Positions 6,454 through 14,134 of a stretch of DNA of 22,323 bases are shown piece after piece. A program made the position numbers and the translations under genes. Source of the DNA: Pseudonocardiales bacterium (GTDB taxonomy: Bacteria > Actinomycetota > Actinomycetes > Mycobacteriales > Pseudonocardiaceae); NCBI GenBank assembly GCA_025465385.1, contig JAODNG010000073.1, positions 1 to 22,323 on the forward strand, written 5' to 3'. The notes beneath the pieces are model-generated. The model did not search any database. It was given only the letters and a program-made list of their open reading frames with translations, and was not told the DNA's origin. The first letter of the stretch is position 1, and each line of letters starts with the position of its first letter.

Positions 6454-8301
6454 GTGACCTCGTTCGCCGACAAGACGTTCACGCCTCCCGAGCTGATCCG
6501 CAATTTCTGCGTGATCGCGCACATCGACCACGGCAAGTCCACCTTGGCTGACCGCATGCTGCAGCTCACCGGCGTGCTCGACGCGCGCAACTACCGCGCG
6601 CAGTACCTCGACCGGATGGACATCGAACGCGAGCGCGGCATCACGATCAAGGCGCAGAACGTCCGGCTGCCCTGGCAGGTCAACGGCGTCGACCACGTGC
6701 TGCACCTGATCGACACTCCCGGCCACGTCGACTTCACCTACGAGGTGTCCCGTGCGCTGGAAGCCTGCGAGGGCGCGGTCCTGCTGGTGGACGCCGCCCA
6801 GGGCATCGAGGCGCAGACGCTGGCGAACCTGTATCTGGCGCTGGAGAAGGACCTGCGGGTCATCCCGGTGCTCAACAAGATCGACCTGCCGGCGGCGGAG
6901 CCGGATCGCTACGCGGCTGAGCTGGCGCACATCCTCGGTTGCGAGCCCGATGACGTGCTGCGGGTCAGTGCGAAGACCGGTCAAGGAGTACGGGAGTTGC
7001 TCGACGTGGTGGTCGCGCAGGTTCCGGCCCCGGTCGGGGACGACAAGGCGCCGACCCGGGCGATGATCTTCGATTCGGTTTACGACTCCTACCGCGGCGT
7101 GGTCACCTACATCCGGGTGATGGACGGGCGGATCACCCCCCGGGACCGGATCCGGATGATGTCCACCAACGCCACCCATGAGCTGCTCGAGGTCGGCATC
7201 ATCTCGCCTGATCAGAAGCCGTGCGACGGTCTGGGCGTCGGCGAGGTCGGCTATCTCATGACCGGGGTGAAAGACGTCCGGCAGTCCCGCGTCGGGGACA
7301 CCGTCACCAGCGAGCGCAACGGCGCCACGGTGGCGCTGCCCGGCTATCGCACTCCCAAACCGATGGTGTTCGCTGGGCTGTACCCGATGGACGGCTCGGA
7401 TTACCCCGAGCTGCGCGATGCGCTGGACAAGCTACAGCTCAACGATGCCGCGTTGAGCTATGAGCCGGAGACCTCCGCCGCGCTGGGATTCGGGTTCCGC
7501 TGCGGGTTTCTCGGCCTGCTGCACCTGGAGATCACCCGCGACCGGCTGCAGCGCGAGTTCGGCCTCGACCTGATCTCCACCGCGCCCAACGTGGTCTACC
7601 GGGTCGTCCGCGACGACGGCACCGAGCAGGTCGTGACCAATCCCGCGGACTGGCCCGATGGCAGGGTCGCCGAGGTATACGAGCCGATGGTCCGCTGCAC
7701 TCTCATCGCACCATCGGAATTCGTCGGCACGATCATGGAACTCTGCCAAGGCCGGCGCGGCACCCTGCTGGGGATGGACTACCTGTCGGAGTCGCGGGTG
7801 GAGCTGCGCTACACCCTGCCGATGGCCGAGATCGTGTTCGACTTCTTCGATGCGTTGAAGTCCCGCACCCGCGGCTACGCCTCGATGGACTACGAGGAGG
7901 CCGGCGAGCAGATCGCCGACCTGGTGAAGGTGGACATCCTGCTGCAGGGTGAGCCGGTGGACGCGTTCTCCGCGATCGTGCACCGCGATGCCGCCTACGG
8001 CTACGGCACCTCGATGGCGACGAAACTGCGTGAACTCATCCCGCGCCAGCAGTTCGAGGTGCCGATCCAGGCCGCGATCGGTTCCCGGATCATCGCCCGG
8101 GAGACCATCCGCGCCATCCGCAAGGACGTGCTGGCCAAGTGCTACGGCGGCGACATCACCCGCAAGCGCAAGCTGCTGGAGAAGCAGAAGGAGGGCAAGA
8201 AACGGATGAAGACGATCGGGCGCGTCGAGGTCCCGCAAGAAGCCTTCGTCGCTGCGCTGTCCACCAACGACTCGGCCAAGCCAGCCAATAAGAAATCATG
8301 A
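6454..8301 (+). CDS. lepA: elongation factor 4 (LepA) GTPase
   Basis: EF4 is a ribosome-associated translational GTPase that influences translation initiation and assembly and can back-translocate ribosomes. The 615-residue protein has all GTPase motifs: AHIDHGKST (22–30), RGITIKAQ (61–68), DTPGH (87–91), NKID (141–144) and SAKTG. Domains II and III and the LepA-specific C-terminal domain follow (GYGTSMATKLRELIPRQQFEVPIQAAIG, AKCYGGDITRKRKLLEKQKEGKKRMK). It is slightly longer than E. coli LepA (599) because of an N-terminal actinobacterial extension and a short C-terminal tail. The start is GTG with GAGGA seven bases upstream. Its stop overlaps that of the convergent dehydrogenase by 6 bp. 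Confidence 0.97.
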   Translation: MTSFADKTFTPPELIRNFCVIAHIDHGKSTLADRMLQLTGVLDARNYRAQYLDRMDIERERGITIKAQNVRLPWQVNGVDHVLHLIDTPGHVDFTYEVSRALEACEGAVLLVDAAQGIEAQTLANLYLALEKDLRVIPVLNKIDLPAAEPDRYAAELAHILGCEPDDVLRVSAKTGQGVRELLDVVVAQVPAPVGDDKAPTRAMIFDSVYDSYRGVVTYIRVMDGRITPRDRIRMMSTNATHELLEVGIISPDQKPCDGLGVGEVGYLMTGVKDVRQSRVGDTVTSERNGATVALPGYRTPKPMVFAGLYPMDGSDYPELRDALDKLQLNDAALSYEPETSAALGFGFRCGFLGLLHLEITRDRLQREFGLDLISTAPNVVYRVVRDDGTEQVVTNPADWPDGRVAEVYEPMVRCTLIAPSEFVGTIMELCQGRRGTLLGMDYLSESRVELRYTLPMAEIVFDFFDALKSRTRGYASMDYEEAGEQIADLVKVDILLQGEPVDAFSAIVHRDAAYGYGTSMATKLRELIPRQQFEVPIQAAIGSRIIARETIRAIRKDVLAKCYGGDITRKRKLLEKQKEGKKRMKTIGRVEVPQEAFVAALSTNDSAKPANKKS

Positions 8302-9288
8302 TCTCCGCATGCTACTTGCCGGATCAAGCGTGAAGACGATCTTGCCGGCGGTCTCGCCGTCGAGCATCGCCGCAAAACCGCGCTTGGCCTCGGACATCGG
8401 CAGCTCAGTGCTGATTTGCGGGCGCAGTCCTGTGATGTCCAGGAAGGCCAACAGGTCGCGCAGTTCCTCTCGGGTGCCCATGGTGGAGCCCACCATTCGC
8501 AGCTGCAGGAAGAATAGCCGTTGCAGTTCGGCGCGGTCGGCGTCGCCGCTGGTAGCGCCGCTACAGATGATGATGCCTCCCGGCTTGAGTGACTTCGCTG
8601 AATGCGACCAGGTCGCCTTGCCGACCGTCTCGAACACCGCATCGACCCGTTCGGGCAGCCGAGCCCCTGGCTCGAAGGCCTGGTGCGCGCCCAGGGACTG
8701 GGCCAGCGCACGCTTTCCCTCGGTGCGTCCGGTCACCCAGACCCGCATCCCGACAGCCCTGCCGAGCTGCACCAGGGCAGTGGACACCCCGCCGGAGGCA
8801 CCCTGCACAAGCATGGTCTGGCCGGCCCGCAATCCGGATTTCACGAACAGCATCCGGTAGGCGGTGAGCCAGGCAGTGCCCATGCAGGCCGCTTCAGGAA
8901 AGGTCAGCGATGCCGGCTTGGGCACCACATTGCGGGCCGGAACCACGACGGTGTCAGCGAAGCTGCCCGGCAGCTTCTCGGTGAGCAGTGTGCGGCGTGG
9001 ATCCAGGGTCTCGTCGCCGATCCAGCCGGGACTGGTCACCACCGGATAGATCACCACCTCGGTGCCGTCGGCGAGCACTCCAGCGCCGTCGCATCCCAGA
9101 ATCATCGGGAACTGGTCGCGTTTGATACCCACTCCGCGCAGTGTCCACAGGTCATGCATATTGAGGCTGGCTGCTTTGACGGTGACCGCCGCGGAGCCCG
9201 GTGGCACTTCTGGGTCGGGACGGTCTCCCATCCGCAGCGAGGCCAGCGGATTTTCGGGATTTGGCTCAGTAGCATAGACGGCGAACAT
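8296..9288 (-). CDS. MDR-family zinc-independent dehydrogenase / quinone oxidoreductase-like
   Basis: A 330-residue medium-chain dehydrogenase/reductase. The N-terminal GroES-like domain (VTVKAASLNMHDLWTLRG, FPMILGCDGAGVL) is followed by a Rossmann domain with the nucleotide-binding motif VQGASGGVSTALVQLGRAVG (about 161–180), typical of NADPH-dependent quinone oxidoreductases and related enzymes. The cysteine-rich structural-zinc loop of classical alcohol dehydrogenases is absent. The ATG at 9288 is chosen because homology starts MFAVYATEPNP; the frame stays open for 47 further codons upstream, but these would run into the promoter of the divergent gene. Shine-Dalgarno complementarity is weak. 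Substrate unknown. It converges on lepA, with overlapping stops. Confidence 0.85.
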   Translation of the reverse strand: MFAVYATEPNPENPLASLRMGDRPDPEVPPGSAAVTVKAASLNMHDLWTLRGVGIKRDQFPMILGCDGAGVLADGTEVVIYPVVTSPGWIGDETLDPRRTLLTEKLPGSFADTVVVPARNVVPKPASLTFPEAACMGTAWLTAYRMLFVKSGLRAGQTMLVQGASGGVSTALVQLGRAVGMRVWVTGRTEGKRALAQSLGAHQAFEPGARLPERVDAVFETVGKATWSHSAKSLKPGGIIICSGATSGDADRAELQRLFFLQLRMVGSTMGTREELRDLLAFLDITGLRPQISTELPMSEAKRGFAAMLDGETAGKIVFTLDPASSMRRS

Positions 9289-9336
9289 GACGCCCAAATG
9301 TAGTGCCGTCCACCCGGTCGTAGGTTGCATGCGGGC

Positions 9337-9342
9337 TATCCT
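9337..9342 (+). promoter_or_regulatory. -10 hexamer TATCCT, likely leaderless start
   Basis: TATCCT ends seven bases before the GTG at 9349, so transcription would begin at or next to the start codon. No Shine-Dalgarno is present. Leaderless mRNAs are common in actinomycetes. No good -35 is visible. Inferred. Confidence 0.35.
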
Positions 9343-9348
9343 GCGGCT

Positions 9349-9567
9349 GTGCTCGAGGTGCTGTTCGGCGTGCTTCAATGGTGGGACGGCGTGGAGCTGT
9401 GGCTGACCCAGCTCGGGCTCGCACCGCAAGTGGCCCTGTTGATGCTGGTGTTACTGCCGGCCTGCTGGTGGGCCGCCCGGGTGCTCGACCGGGCAGTTGG
9501 CGTGGTCTTCGAACGACTCGGGCACCGCTACGCCATGGGCGCGGAGGATGCCCAGGAGCCTCGATGA
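9349..9567 (+). CDS. small single-pass membrane protein
   Basis: A 72-residue protein (GTG at 9349; a TTG at 9325 is also in frame). A tryptophan-rich amphipathic N-terminus (LQWWDGVELWL) precedes one strong transmembrane segment (about residues 25–45, APQVALLMLVLLPACWWAARV). A short basic/acidic cytoplasmic-looking tail follows. I know no defined function; M. tuberculosis has a small membrane protein (Rv2401A) at a similar place after lepA, which may be the counterpart. Its TGA overlaps the ATG of the RNase gene (ATGA), so the two should be translated together. The link could mean a role in anchoring or exporting the nuclease, or just economical packing. Confidence 0.7.
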   Translation: MLEVLFGVLQWWDGVELWLTQLGLAPQVALLMLVLLPACWWAARVLDRAVGVVFERLGHRYAMGAEDAQEPR

Positions 9568-9989
9568 GCCCTCACCGGCGGATTAGTGCCGCGCTGGTCG
9601 GGCTGCTCGTATTGGTAACCATCGGCTGGCTGGGGCGCCACGCGCTGACCGAGCCCGCTGGGTCGCCTAGCAGTAACCGGCCCGCGGCGGTCACCTCGAC
9701 GGCTGGACTGCCGGTGCGAAGCCTGTCGCAGCTACCGCCGCAGGTCGGGCAGGAGTGGCAGCTGATCCAGCACGGCGGCCCGTTCCGGTATCGGCAGGAC
9801 GGGGTGGTGTTCGGTAACCGGGAGAAGCACTTGCCGCCACGGCAGTCCGGCTATTACCACGAGTACACCGTCCCGACGCCGGGAGCGCCTGACCGGAGCG
9901 CTCGGCGCCTGATCACCGGCGGTGCAGCCGAGCTGTACTACACCGGCGACCACTATGTGTCGTTCGTCGTGGTCGATCCGCAGCGGTGA
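9564..9989 (+). CDS. secreted guanyl-specific ribonuclease (RNase Sa/barnase family)
   Basis: A 141-residue precursor: residues 1–33 form a signal peptide or anchor (basic start MSPHRR, hydrophobic ISAALVGLLVLVTIGWLG), then a linker, then a domain very close to Streptomyces RNase Sa. Recognisable blocks are LPPQVGQEWQLI, GPFRYRQDGVVFGNRE, YYHEYTVPTPGA, ARRLITG and YYTGDHYVSF. The catalytic base Glu100, the Arg111 and Arg115 pair and the acid His130 match Glu54, Arg65, Arg69 and His85 of RNase Sa, so it should cleave RNA 3' of guanosine. The two cysteines forming the RNase Sa disulfide are absent. The ATG has AGGAG five bases upstream and overlaps the previous stop; its own stop overlaps the barstar start (GTGA). 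Confidence 0.93.
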   Translation: MSPHRRISAALVGLLVLVTIGWLGRHALTEPAGSPSSNRPAAVTSTAGLPVRSLSQLPPQVGQEWQLIQHGGPFRYRQDGVVFGNREKHLPPRQSGYYHEYTVPTPGAPDRSARRLITGGAAELYYTGDHYVSFVVVDPQR

Positions 9990-10339
9990 GGCGGATGCTG
10001 CACTATGTGCCCGATGCTGGTGGTGCGCTGGAGCAGGCCCGTGCACGAGGAGCGCTGGTGCATCTGCTGGGCCCGGTGACGAGTAAGGCAGAGGCGCTCA
10101 ACGCGATCGGCACCGCTTTGAATTTCCCGGCCTGGTATGGCCGCAATCTCGACGCCCTGCACGACAGCCTCGCTGACCTATCCTGGCAGCCGACCGGTGA
10201 GCACGTGCTGATCTGGACCGGCCACCGCCAACTCGAGACCGCAGACCCCGACGGCTACCGCGCAATCCTCGAAGTGCTCGACGCCGCATCCGACGCCAAC
10301 CCGCAACGCCCCCTGTCAGTCCTGCTCGAGGATGCCTGA
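9986..10339 (+). CDS. barstar-family ribonuclease inhibitor
   Basis: A 117-residue cytoplasmic protein of the barstar family, which blocks barnase-type RNases by inserting an acidic helix into the active site. The diagnostic segment NFPAWYGRNLDALHDSL aligns with barstar FPEYYGENLDALWDCL. Asp56 and Asp60 correspond to Asp35 and Asp39, the main contacts to the nuclease active site. The start is GTG, overlapping the RNase stop by four bases, so inhibitor and enzyme are made from one message. The pair fits self-protection against an exported RNase whose premature folding inside the cell would be toxic. Confidence 0.92.
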   Translation: MRRMLHYVPDAGGALEQARARGALVHLLGPVTSKAEALNAIGTALNFPAWYGRNLDALHDSLADLSWQPTGEHVLIWTGHRQLETADPDGYRAILEVLDAASDANPQRPLSVLLEDA

Positions 10340-10343
10340 ACCC

Positions 10344-10406
10344 TGCACGATCGCCATTCGGAACGGTAACGGCGATTTTCGGCGCCGTGCAGCCGCCATT
10401 CGGAAC
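10344..10406 (+). repeat. direct repeat pair after the barstar gene
   Basis: CGCCATTCGGAAC occurs at 10352–10364 and again at 10394–10406, each copy preceded by a TGCA-containing segment (10344, 10388) and followed by a TCGGCG-like tail. The unit is about 42 bp. The second copy continues into a small inverted repeat (CCGAT/ATCGG). It fills the gap between the convergent barstar and crotonase genes and might act in termination or be a small intergenic repeat. Confidence 0.5.
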
Positions 10407-10427
10407 CGATTGGTGGTTATCGGCGGC

Positions 10428-11162
10428 CTACCAGGACGGTGGACGCTTTTCGGCGAAGGCGCGGATGCCTTCCTGGGCTTCTGCTGACGCGAAGCGGGCT
10501 ACAGACAGTTCGAGCATCGCCGGGAAATCCCGCGTCATCGTCGACGCGTGCAGCAGCTGTTTGGTCAGGGTTAGCGCCTCGGGTGCACCCTTGACGAGCA
10601 TTCCGGTGTAGCGGTCCACTTCGGCGTCGAGCTGATCGGCGGGTACCGCGCTGTTGAGCAGGCCGATGGCGGCCGCCCGGGTAGCGTCGAAGGTCTCGCC
10701 GGTGAGAAAGAGCTCGTGTGCCGAGTGCGGCAGCAGCCGGGGCAGCACAGTCACCGAGATCACCGCGGGCACCACACCGAGGTGCACCTCAGTGAACGCG
10801 AACGTGGCCCCCTGCGCGGCGACGGCGACATCGGCGGCCGCGACCAGACCGATCCCGCCGGCGCGGGCGTGCCCGGCGAGCCTGGCGACGACCGGTTTCG
10901 GGTGCGTCCAGATCCGCTCCAGGATGCCGGGGAGTCCCTTGACCGCGTCCGGTGGCTCGGTGAGGTCCATCCCGGCGCAGAACACCGGCCCGGTGTGGTC
11001 AAGCACCACCACTCGCACTGAGCTGTCGCCGGCGCTGCGATCGAGCGCGTCGGACAGTTGGGCGCGCAGCGGTGCAGACAGGGCGTTGCGGTTAGCGGGG
11101 GAGTCCAGCGTGATGGTGGCAATCCCGGACTGCACGGCCAGGTGCACCAGCTCGGCGGTCAT
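10428..11162 (-). CDS. enoyl-CoA hydratase/isomerase-family protein (LiuC-like crotonase)
   Basis: A 244-residue crotonase. The oxyanion-hole segments are present (FCAGMDL; GHARAGGIGL). Of the two catalytic glutamates of rat crotonase, the one in FAFTEVHLG (Glu164 equivalent) is kept, but the Glu144 position is Gly (AGGIG-L). That pattern, with EVHLGVVPAVIS, recalls LiuC-type methylglutaconyl-CoA hydratases of leucine/isovalerate breakdown; substrate assignment is uncertain. The ATG at 11162 is chosen because homology begins there. It lies inside the 3' end of the chelatase frame (71-nt overlap) with a poor Shine-Dalgarno, so it may depend on translational coupling. It is last in the sulfur operon and has no obvious sulfur role. 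Confidence 0.85.
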   Translation of the reverse strand: MTAELVHLAVQSGIATITLDSPANRNALSAPLRAQLSDALDRSAGDSSVRVVVLDHTGPVFCAGMDLTEPPDAVKGLPGILERIWTHPKPVVARLAGHARAGGIGLVAAADVAVAAQGATFAFTEVHLGVVPAVISVTVLPRLLPHSAHELFLTGETFDATRAAAIGLLNSAVPADQLDAEVDRYTGMLVKGAPEALTLTKQLLHASTMTRDFPAMLELSVARFASAEAQEGIRAFAEKRPPSW

Positions 11163-11919
11163 GCGCCTGACGGTACGCGGTGATCGATTCCGGCCGGCAT
11201 CGATCACGGGCCAGGCGTCCCTGGTTGGTGCCGTCGTAGCGGTGCAGGATGAGTTCAGCGACAGCGGCGTCGGCGCCTAGAGGGGCTGCGAGCAACGCGG
11301 TGCCACCGGCCTGCCGCACGACTTTGTCGGGGAGTAGGCCTGGGGCGAGGAACCAGGACGCGACGGCGATGCGGTGAGCGCCTTGCGCCTGCAGCGTCGC
11401 GATGGCGTCGGAGACGGTGGGGCGCGCTGCGCAGGCGAAGGCGGGAACCACCTGCCAACGGGTGTGCTGCGAGAGCCGATGCGCCACGGCGCCGACGGCG
11501 GCGTTGGACGGGGCTTGTTGGGAACCGGCAGCGGCGAGCACGACGCCGAACCCCGAGTCAGCAGTGGATACGCCGACCTCGGCCAGACGGCGTAGCGCAA
11601 CGGCTTCCAGCCGTGCGTCGGGACCCAGCACGTCGGCCACCGTGATATCCAACTCGGGTCGGGCTGCCACGGCGCGCGCCACCGCACCGGGTAGATCCAC
11701 GTCGGCGTGGAAGGCGCGGCCCAGCAGCAGGGGGACCACCACCGCCCGGGACACCGTGGTGAGCACGGTCTCCAGCCTGGGTGTGCAGAGGTCCAGGAAG
11801 GCGAGCCGGATGTCGAGGTCGGGCCGTAGCGATCGCACCCGGTCCAGCAGGGAAGAGATCGTGGCGGCGGAGCGCGGGTCGCGGCTGCCGTGCGCCACCG
11901 CCACCAAAGCCGGCCTCAC
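11092..11919 (-). CDS. sirohydrochlorin chelatase (CbiX/SirB family)
   Basis: Class II chelatases insert Fe2+ (siroheme) or Co2+ into sirohydrochlorin. The protein starts MRPALVAVAHGSRDPRS with metal-binding His10 and has the second histidine in PLLLGRAFHADVDLP (His71). A second half resembling the first follows (WQVVPAFA … VASWFLAPGLLPDKV), as in two-domain CbiX/SirB proteins. Placement behind nirA/cysH and cysDN argues for siroheme supply to NirA, as for M. tuberculosis Rv2393; cobalt cannot be excluded. GTG at 11919 overlaps the cysN stop (GTGA). Family similarity ends near HRYDGTN; the last 45 or so residues are Arg-rich, unlike the family, and overlap the crotonase gene, suggesting loss of the original stop or a frameshift. 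Confidence 0.88.
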   Translation of the reverse strand: MRPALVAVAHGSRDPRSAATISSLLDRVRSLRPDLDIRLAFLDLCTPRLETVLTTVSRAVVVPLLLGRAFHADVDLPGAVARAVAARPELDITVADVLGPDARLEAVALRRLAEVGVSTADSGFGVVLAAAGSQQAPSNAAVGAVAHRLSQHTRWQVVPAFACAARPTVSDAIATLQAQGAHRIAVASWFLAPGLLPDKVVRQAGGTALLAAPLGADAAVAELILHRYDGTNQGRLARDRCRPESITAYRQAHDRRAGAPGRAVRDCHHHAGLPR

Positions 11920-13175
11920 GCGGCGTCCCGAGACCCAACCAGTCCGGCGGCCAGCGTGTTGCCGTCGGCGATGTCGATGACCAGGAAGCCACCGGTGTGC
12001 CGGTCGGTGGCGTAGGAGTCCACCGCCAGGGGCTCAGCGAGACGGATGAGCGCGCCGCCGATCTCGTTGAGTTCCAGCGAGGCCGGTGGCTCGGTGTGGT
12101 GCAGGGTGTGCAGGTCCAGCCGCCCGGTCAGCGCGGTGACGATCGCCCGGACGGTGCGAGTGCCGTGTTTGATCAATACCCGCGCCCCGGGCCGCAACGG
12201 CCGGTCGGCCAGCCAGCACAGGTCCGCGGCAAGCTCGGTCACCACCCGCGGTTGCTGCTCCAGGCGGGCGAGCACCTCGCCCCGCCCGGCGTCGATCTCG
12301 TCGGCCAGCAGCACGGTGACAGACTGCCCGGCGGTGGCCCGCAGCACCGGACCGTCGGGGGTGTCGATGCCGGTGACGGTGGAGCGCCCTCCTGAGGGCA
12401 GCGCGATGACGTCATCGCCCACCACGAGGACCCCGGAGGCGATCTGGCCGGCCAACCCCCGGTAATCAGGATGCTCGGCGGTGCGGGGTCGCAGCACCAG
12501 CTGCACCGGGAAGCGCATCGGCTCGGCCACCGCTTCCCGCCCGGTGGGCACCGCCTCCAGATGATCAAGCAGCGTCGGGCCCCGATACCACGAGGTGCGC
12601 ACGCTGCGGGTCGCGACGTTGTCACCATGCAGCGCCGACACCGGCACGCTGACTACGTCCGGCACGCCCAACGAGCGAGCCACCGCCGCGAACTCCGACT
12701 CGATGCGCCGGAAAGTCGGCTCGTCGAAGTCCATCAGGTCCATCTTGTTCACCGCCAGCATCACGTGCGGTACCCGCAGGAACGCCATGACGGCGAGGTG
12801 CCGGCGGGTCTGCTCGACCAGGCCGTTGCGCGCGTCGACCAGTACCACGGCGAGCTCCGCGGTCGACGCCCCGGTGACGGTGTTGCGGGTGTACTGCACA
12901 TGCCCAGGGCAGTCGGCCAGCACGAACTTGCGGGTGGGCGTGGCGAAGTAGCGGTAGGCGACGTCGATGGTGATGCCCTGTTCGCGCTCGGCCCGCAGCC
13001 CATCGGTGAGCAAAGCAAGATCCAGCTCCACGCCGCCCCGAGCCCGGGTTGCCCGGTCCACCGCCGCGAGCTGGTCGACCAGGATCGACTGGGTGTCCTG
13101 CAGCAACCGCCCGACCAGCGTGGACTTACCGTCGTCGACGGACCCGGCGGTGGTCAGCCGCAACAAACCTGCCAT
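11916..13175 (-). CDS. cysN: sulfate adenylyltransferase subunit 1 (GTPase)
   Basis: CysN is the GTPase subunit of ATP sulfurylase, driving APS formation from ATP and sulfate with CysD. The 419-residue EF-Tu-like protein has GSVDDGKST (11–19), RGI-type switch EQGITIDVAYR, DCPGH (88–92) and NKMD (143–146), followed by beta-barrel domains. It ends after these domains with no APS-kinase fusion, unlike the CysNC of M. tuberculosis; CysC is encoded separately two genes upstream. ATG at 13175 overlaps the cysD stop by one base (TGATG), and its stop overlaps the chelatase start. Confidence 0.96.
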   Translation of the reverse strand: MAGLLRLTTAGSVDDGKSTLVGRLLQDTQSILVDQLAAVDRATRARGGVELDLALLTDGLRAEREQGITIDVAYRYFATPTRKFVLADCPGHVQYTRNTVTGASTAELAVVLVDARNGLVEQTRRHLAVMAFLRVPHVMLAVNKMDLMDFDEPTFRRIESEFAAVARSLGVPDVVSVPVSALHGDNVATRSVRTSWYRGPTLLDHLEAVPTGREAVAEPMRFPVQLVLRPRTAEHPDYRGLAGQIASGVLVVGDDVIALPSGGRSTVTGIDTPDGPVLRATAGQSVTVLLADEIDAGRGEVLARLEQQPRVVTELAADLCWLADRPLRPGARVLIKHGTRTVRAIVTALTGRLDLHTLHHTEPPASLELNEIGGALIRLAEPLAVDSYATDRHTGGFLVIDIADGNTLAAGLVGSRDAA

Positions 13176-14134
13176 CAGAAGTAGCCGTCACGTTTGCGGT
13201 CTTCCATGGCGGCCTCGGACAGCCGGTCGTCGGCCCGAGTGGCGCCGCGCTCGGTGATCCGGCTGGTGGCCACCTCGGTGACTACCTCGTCGATGGTCAC
13301 TGCGGTGGACTCCACCGCACCGGTGCAGGAAGCGTCGCCCACGGTCCGATACCGCACCGACTTGGTGACGATCCGCTCGCCGTTGCGCGGGCCGCCCCAC
13401 TCACCGGCGGTCAGCCACATCCCGTCGCGGGCGAACACCTCCCGCGGATGGGCGTAGTAGATATCGGGGATCGGCACGTCCCGGCGGGCGATGTAGTGCC
13501 AGATATCCAGTTCGGTCCAGTTGGACAGCGGGAATACCCGGACGTGCTCCCCGGCGGTGTGCCGGCCGTTATAGAGGCTCCACAGCTCGGGACGTTGCCG
13601 GCGAGGATCCCAGCCGCCGAAGGCGTCGCGCAGGCTGACGATGCGCTCCTTGGCCCTCGCCCGGTCCTCATCGCGGCGGGCACCGCCGAAGACCGCATCG
13701 AAGCGGTGCTCATTGATGGTGTCCAGCAGCGGGACGGTCTGCAGCGGGTTGCGGGTACCGTCGGGACGCTCGGTCAGCCGCCCGTCGTCGATCCAGTCCT
13801 GCACCGCCGCCACGTGCAACCGCAGCCCCAGATCGGCGACCACGCGGTCCCGGAAGGCGATCACCTCCGGGAAGTTGTGCCCGGTGTCGACGTGCAGCAA
13901 CGGGAATGGCAAAGGCGCGGGGTACAACGCCCGCAGCGCCAGGTGCAGCAGCACTGCGGAGTCCTTGCCCCCAGAGAACAGCAACACCGGACGGTCGAAT
14001 TCGGCCACCACCTCCCGGATGATGTGCACCGCCTCAGATTCCAGTGCCGCGAGATGATCCCCGGACGTGCCGCATTCAGCGGGGTTATCCGGGTGCGGAT
14101 TACCCCGCTGAATGCGTGTCAGGATTGCCGTCAC
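13175..14134 (-). CDS. cysD: sulfate adenylyltransferase subunit 2
   Basis: CysD is the catalytic PP-loop subunit of ATP sulfurylase. The 319-residue protein carries SGGKDS (54–59), the HVDTGHNFPEVIAFRD segment, the GGARRDEDRARAKER block and the C-terminal RKRDGYF ending, all diagnostic. The N-terminus is about 25 residues longer than the core start (LAALESEAVHIIREV), from the GTG at 14134 that overlaps the cysC stop (GTGA). It acts with CysN, whose start codon overlaps its stop. Confidence 0.96.
   Translation of the reverse strand: MTAILTRIQRGNPHPDNPAECGTSGDHLAALESEAVHIIREVVAEFDRPVLLFSGGKDSAVLLHLALRALYPAPLPFPLLHVDTGHNFPEVIAFRDRVVADLGLRLHVAAVQDWIDDGRLTERPDGTRNPLQTVPLLDTINEHRFDAVFGGARRDEDRARAKERIVSLRDAFGGWDPRRQRPELWSLYNGRHTAGEHVRVFPLSNWTELDIWHYIARRDVPIPDIYYAHPREVFARDGMWLTAGEWGGPRNGERIVTKSVRYRTVGDASCTGAVESTAVTIDEVVTEVATSRITERGATRADDRLSEAAMEDRKRDGYF

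Noticed and set aside
9378..9563. N-terminal extension of the RNase frame
   Set aside because: Arg/Gly-rich and out of frame with the membrane-protein gene; the ATG at 9564 has a good Shine-Dalgarno and starts a signal peptide.
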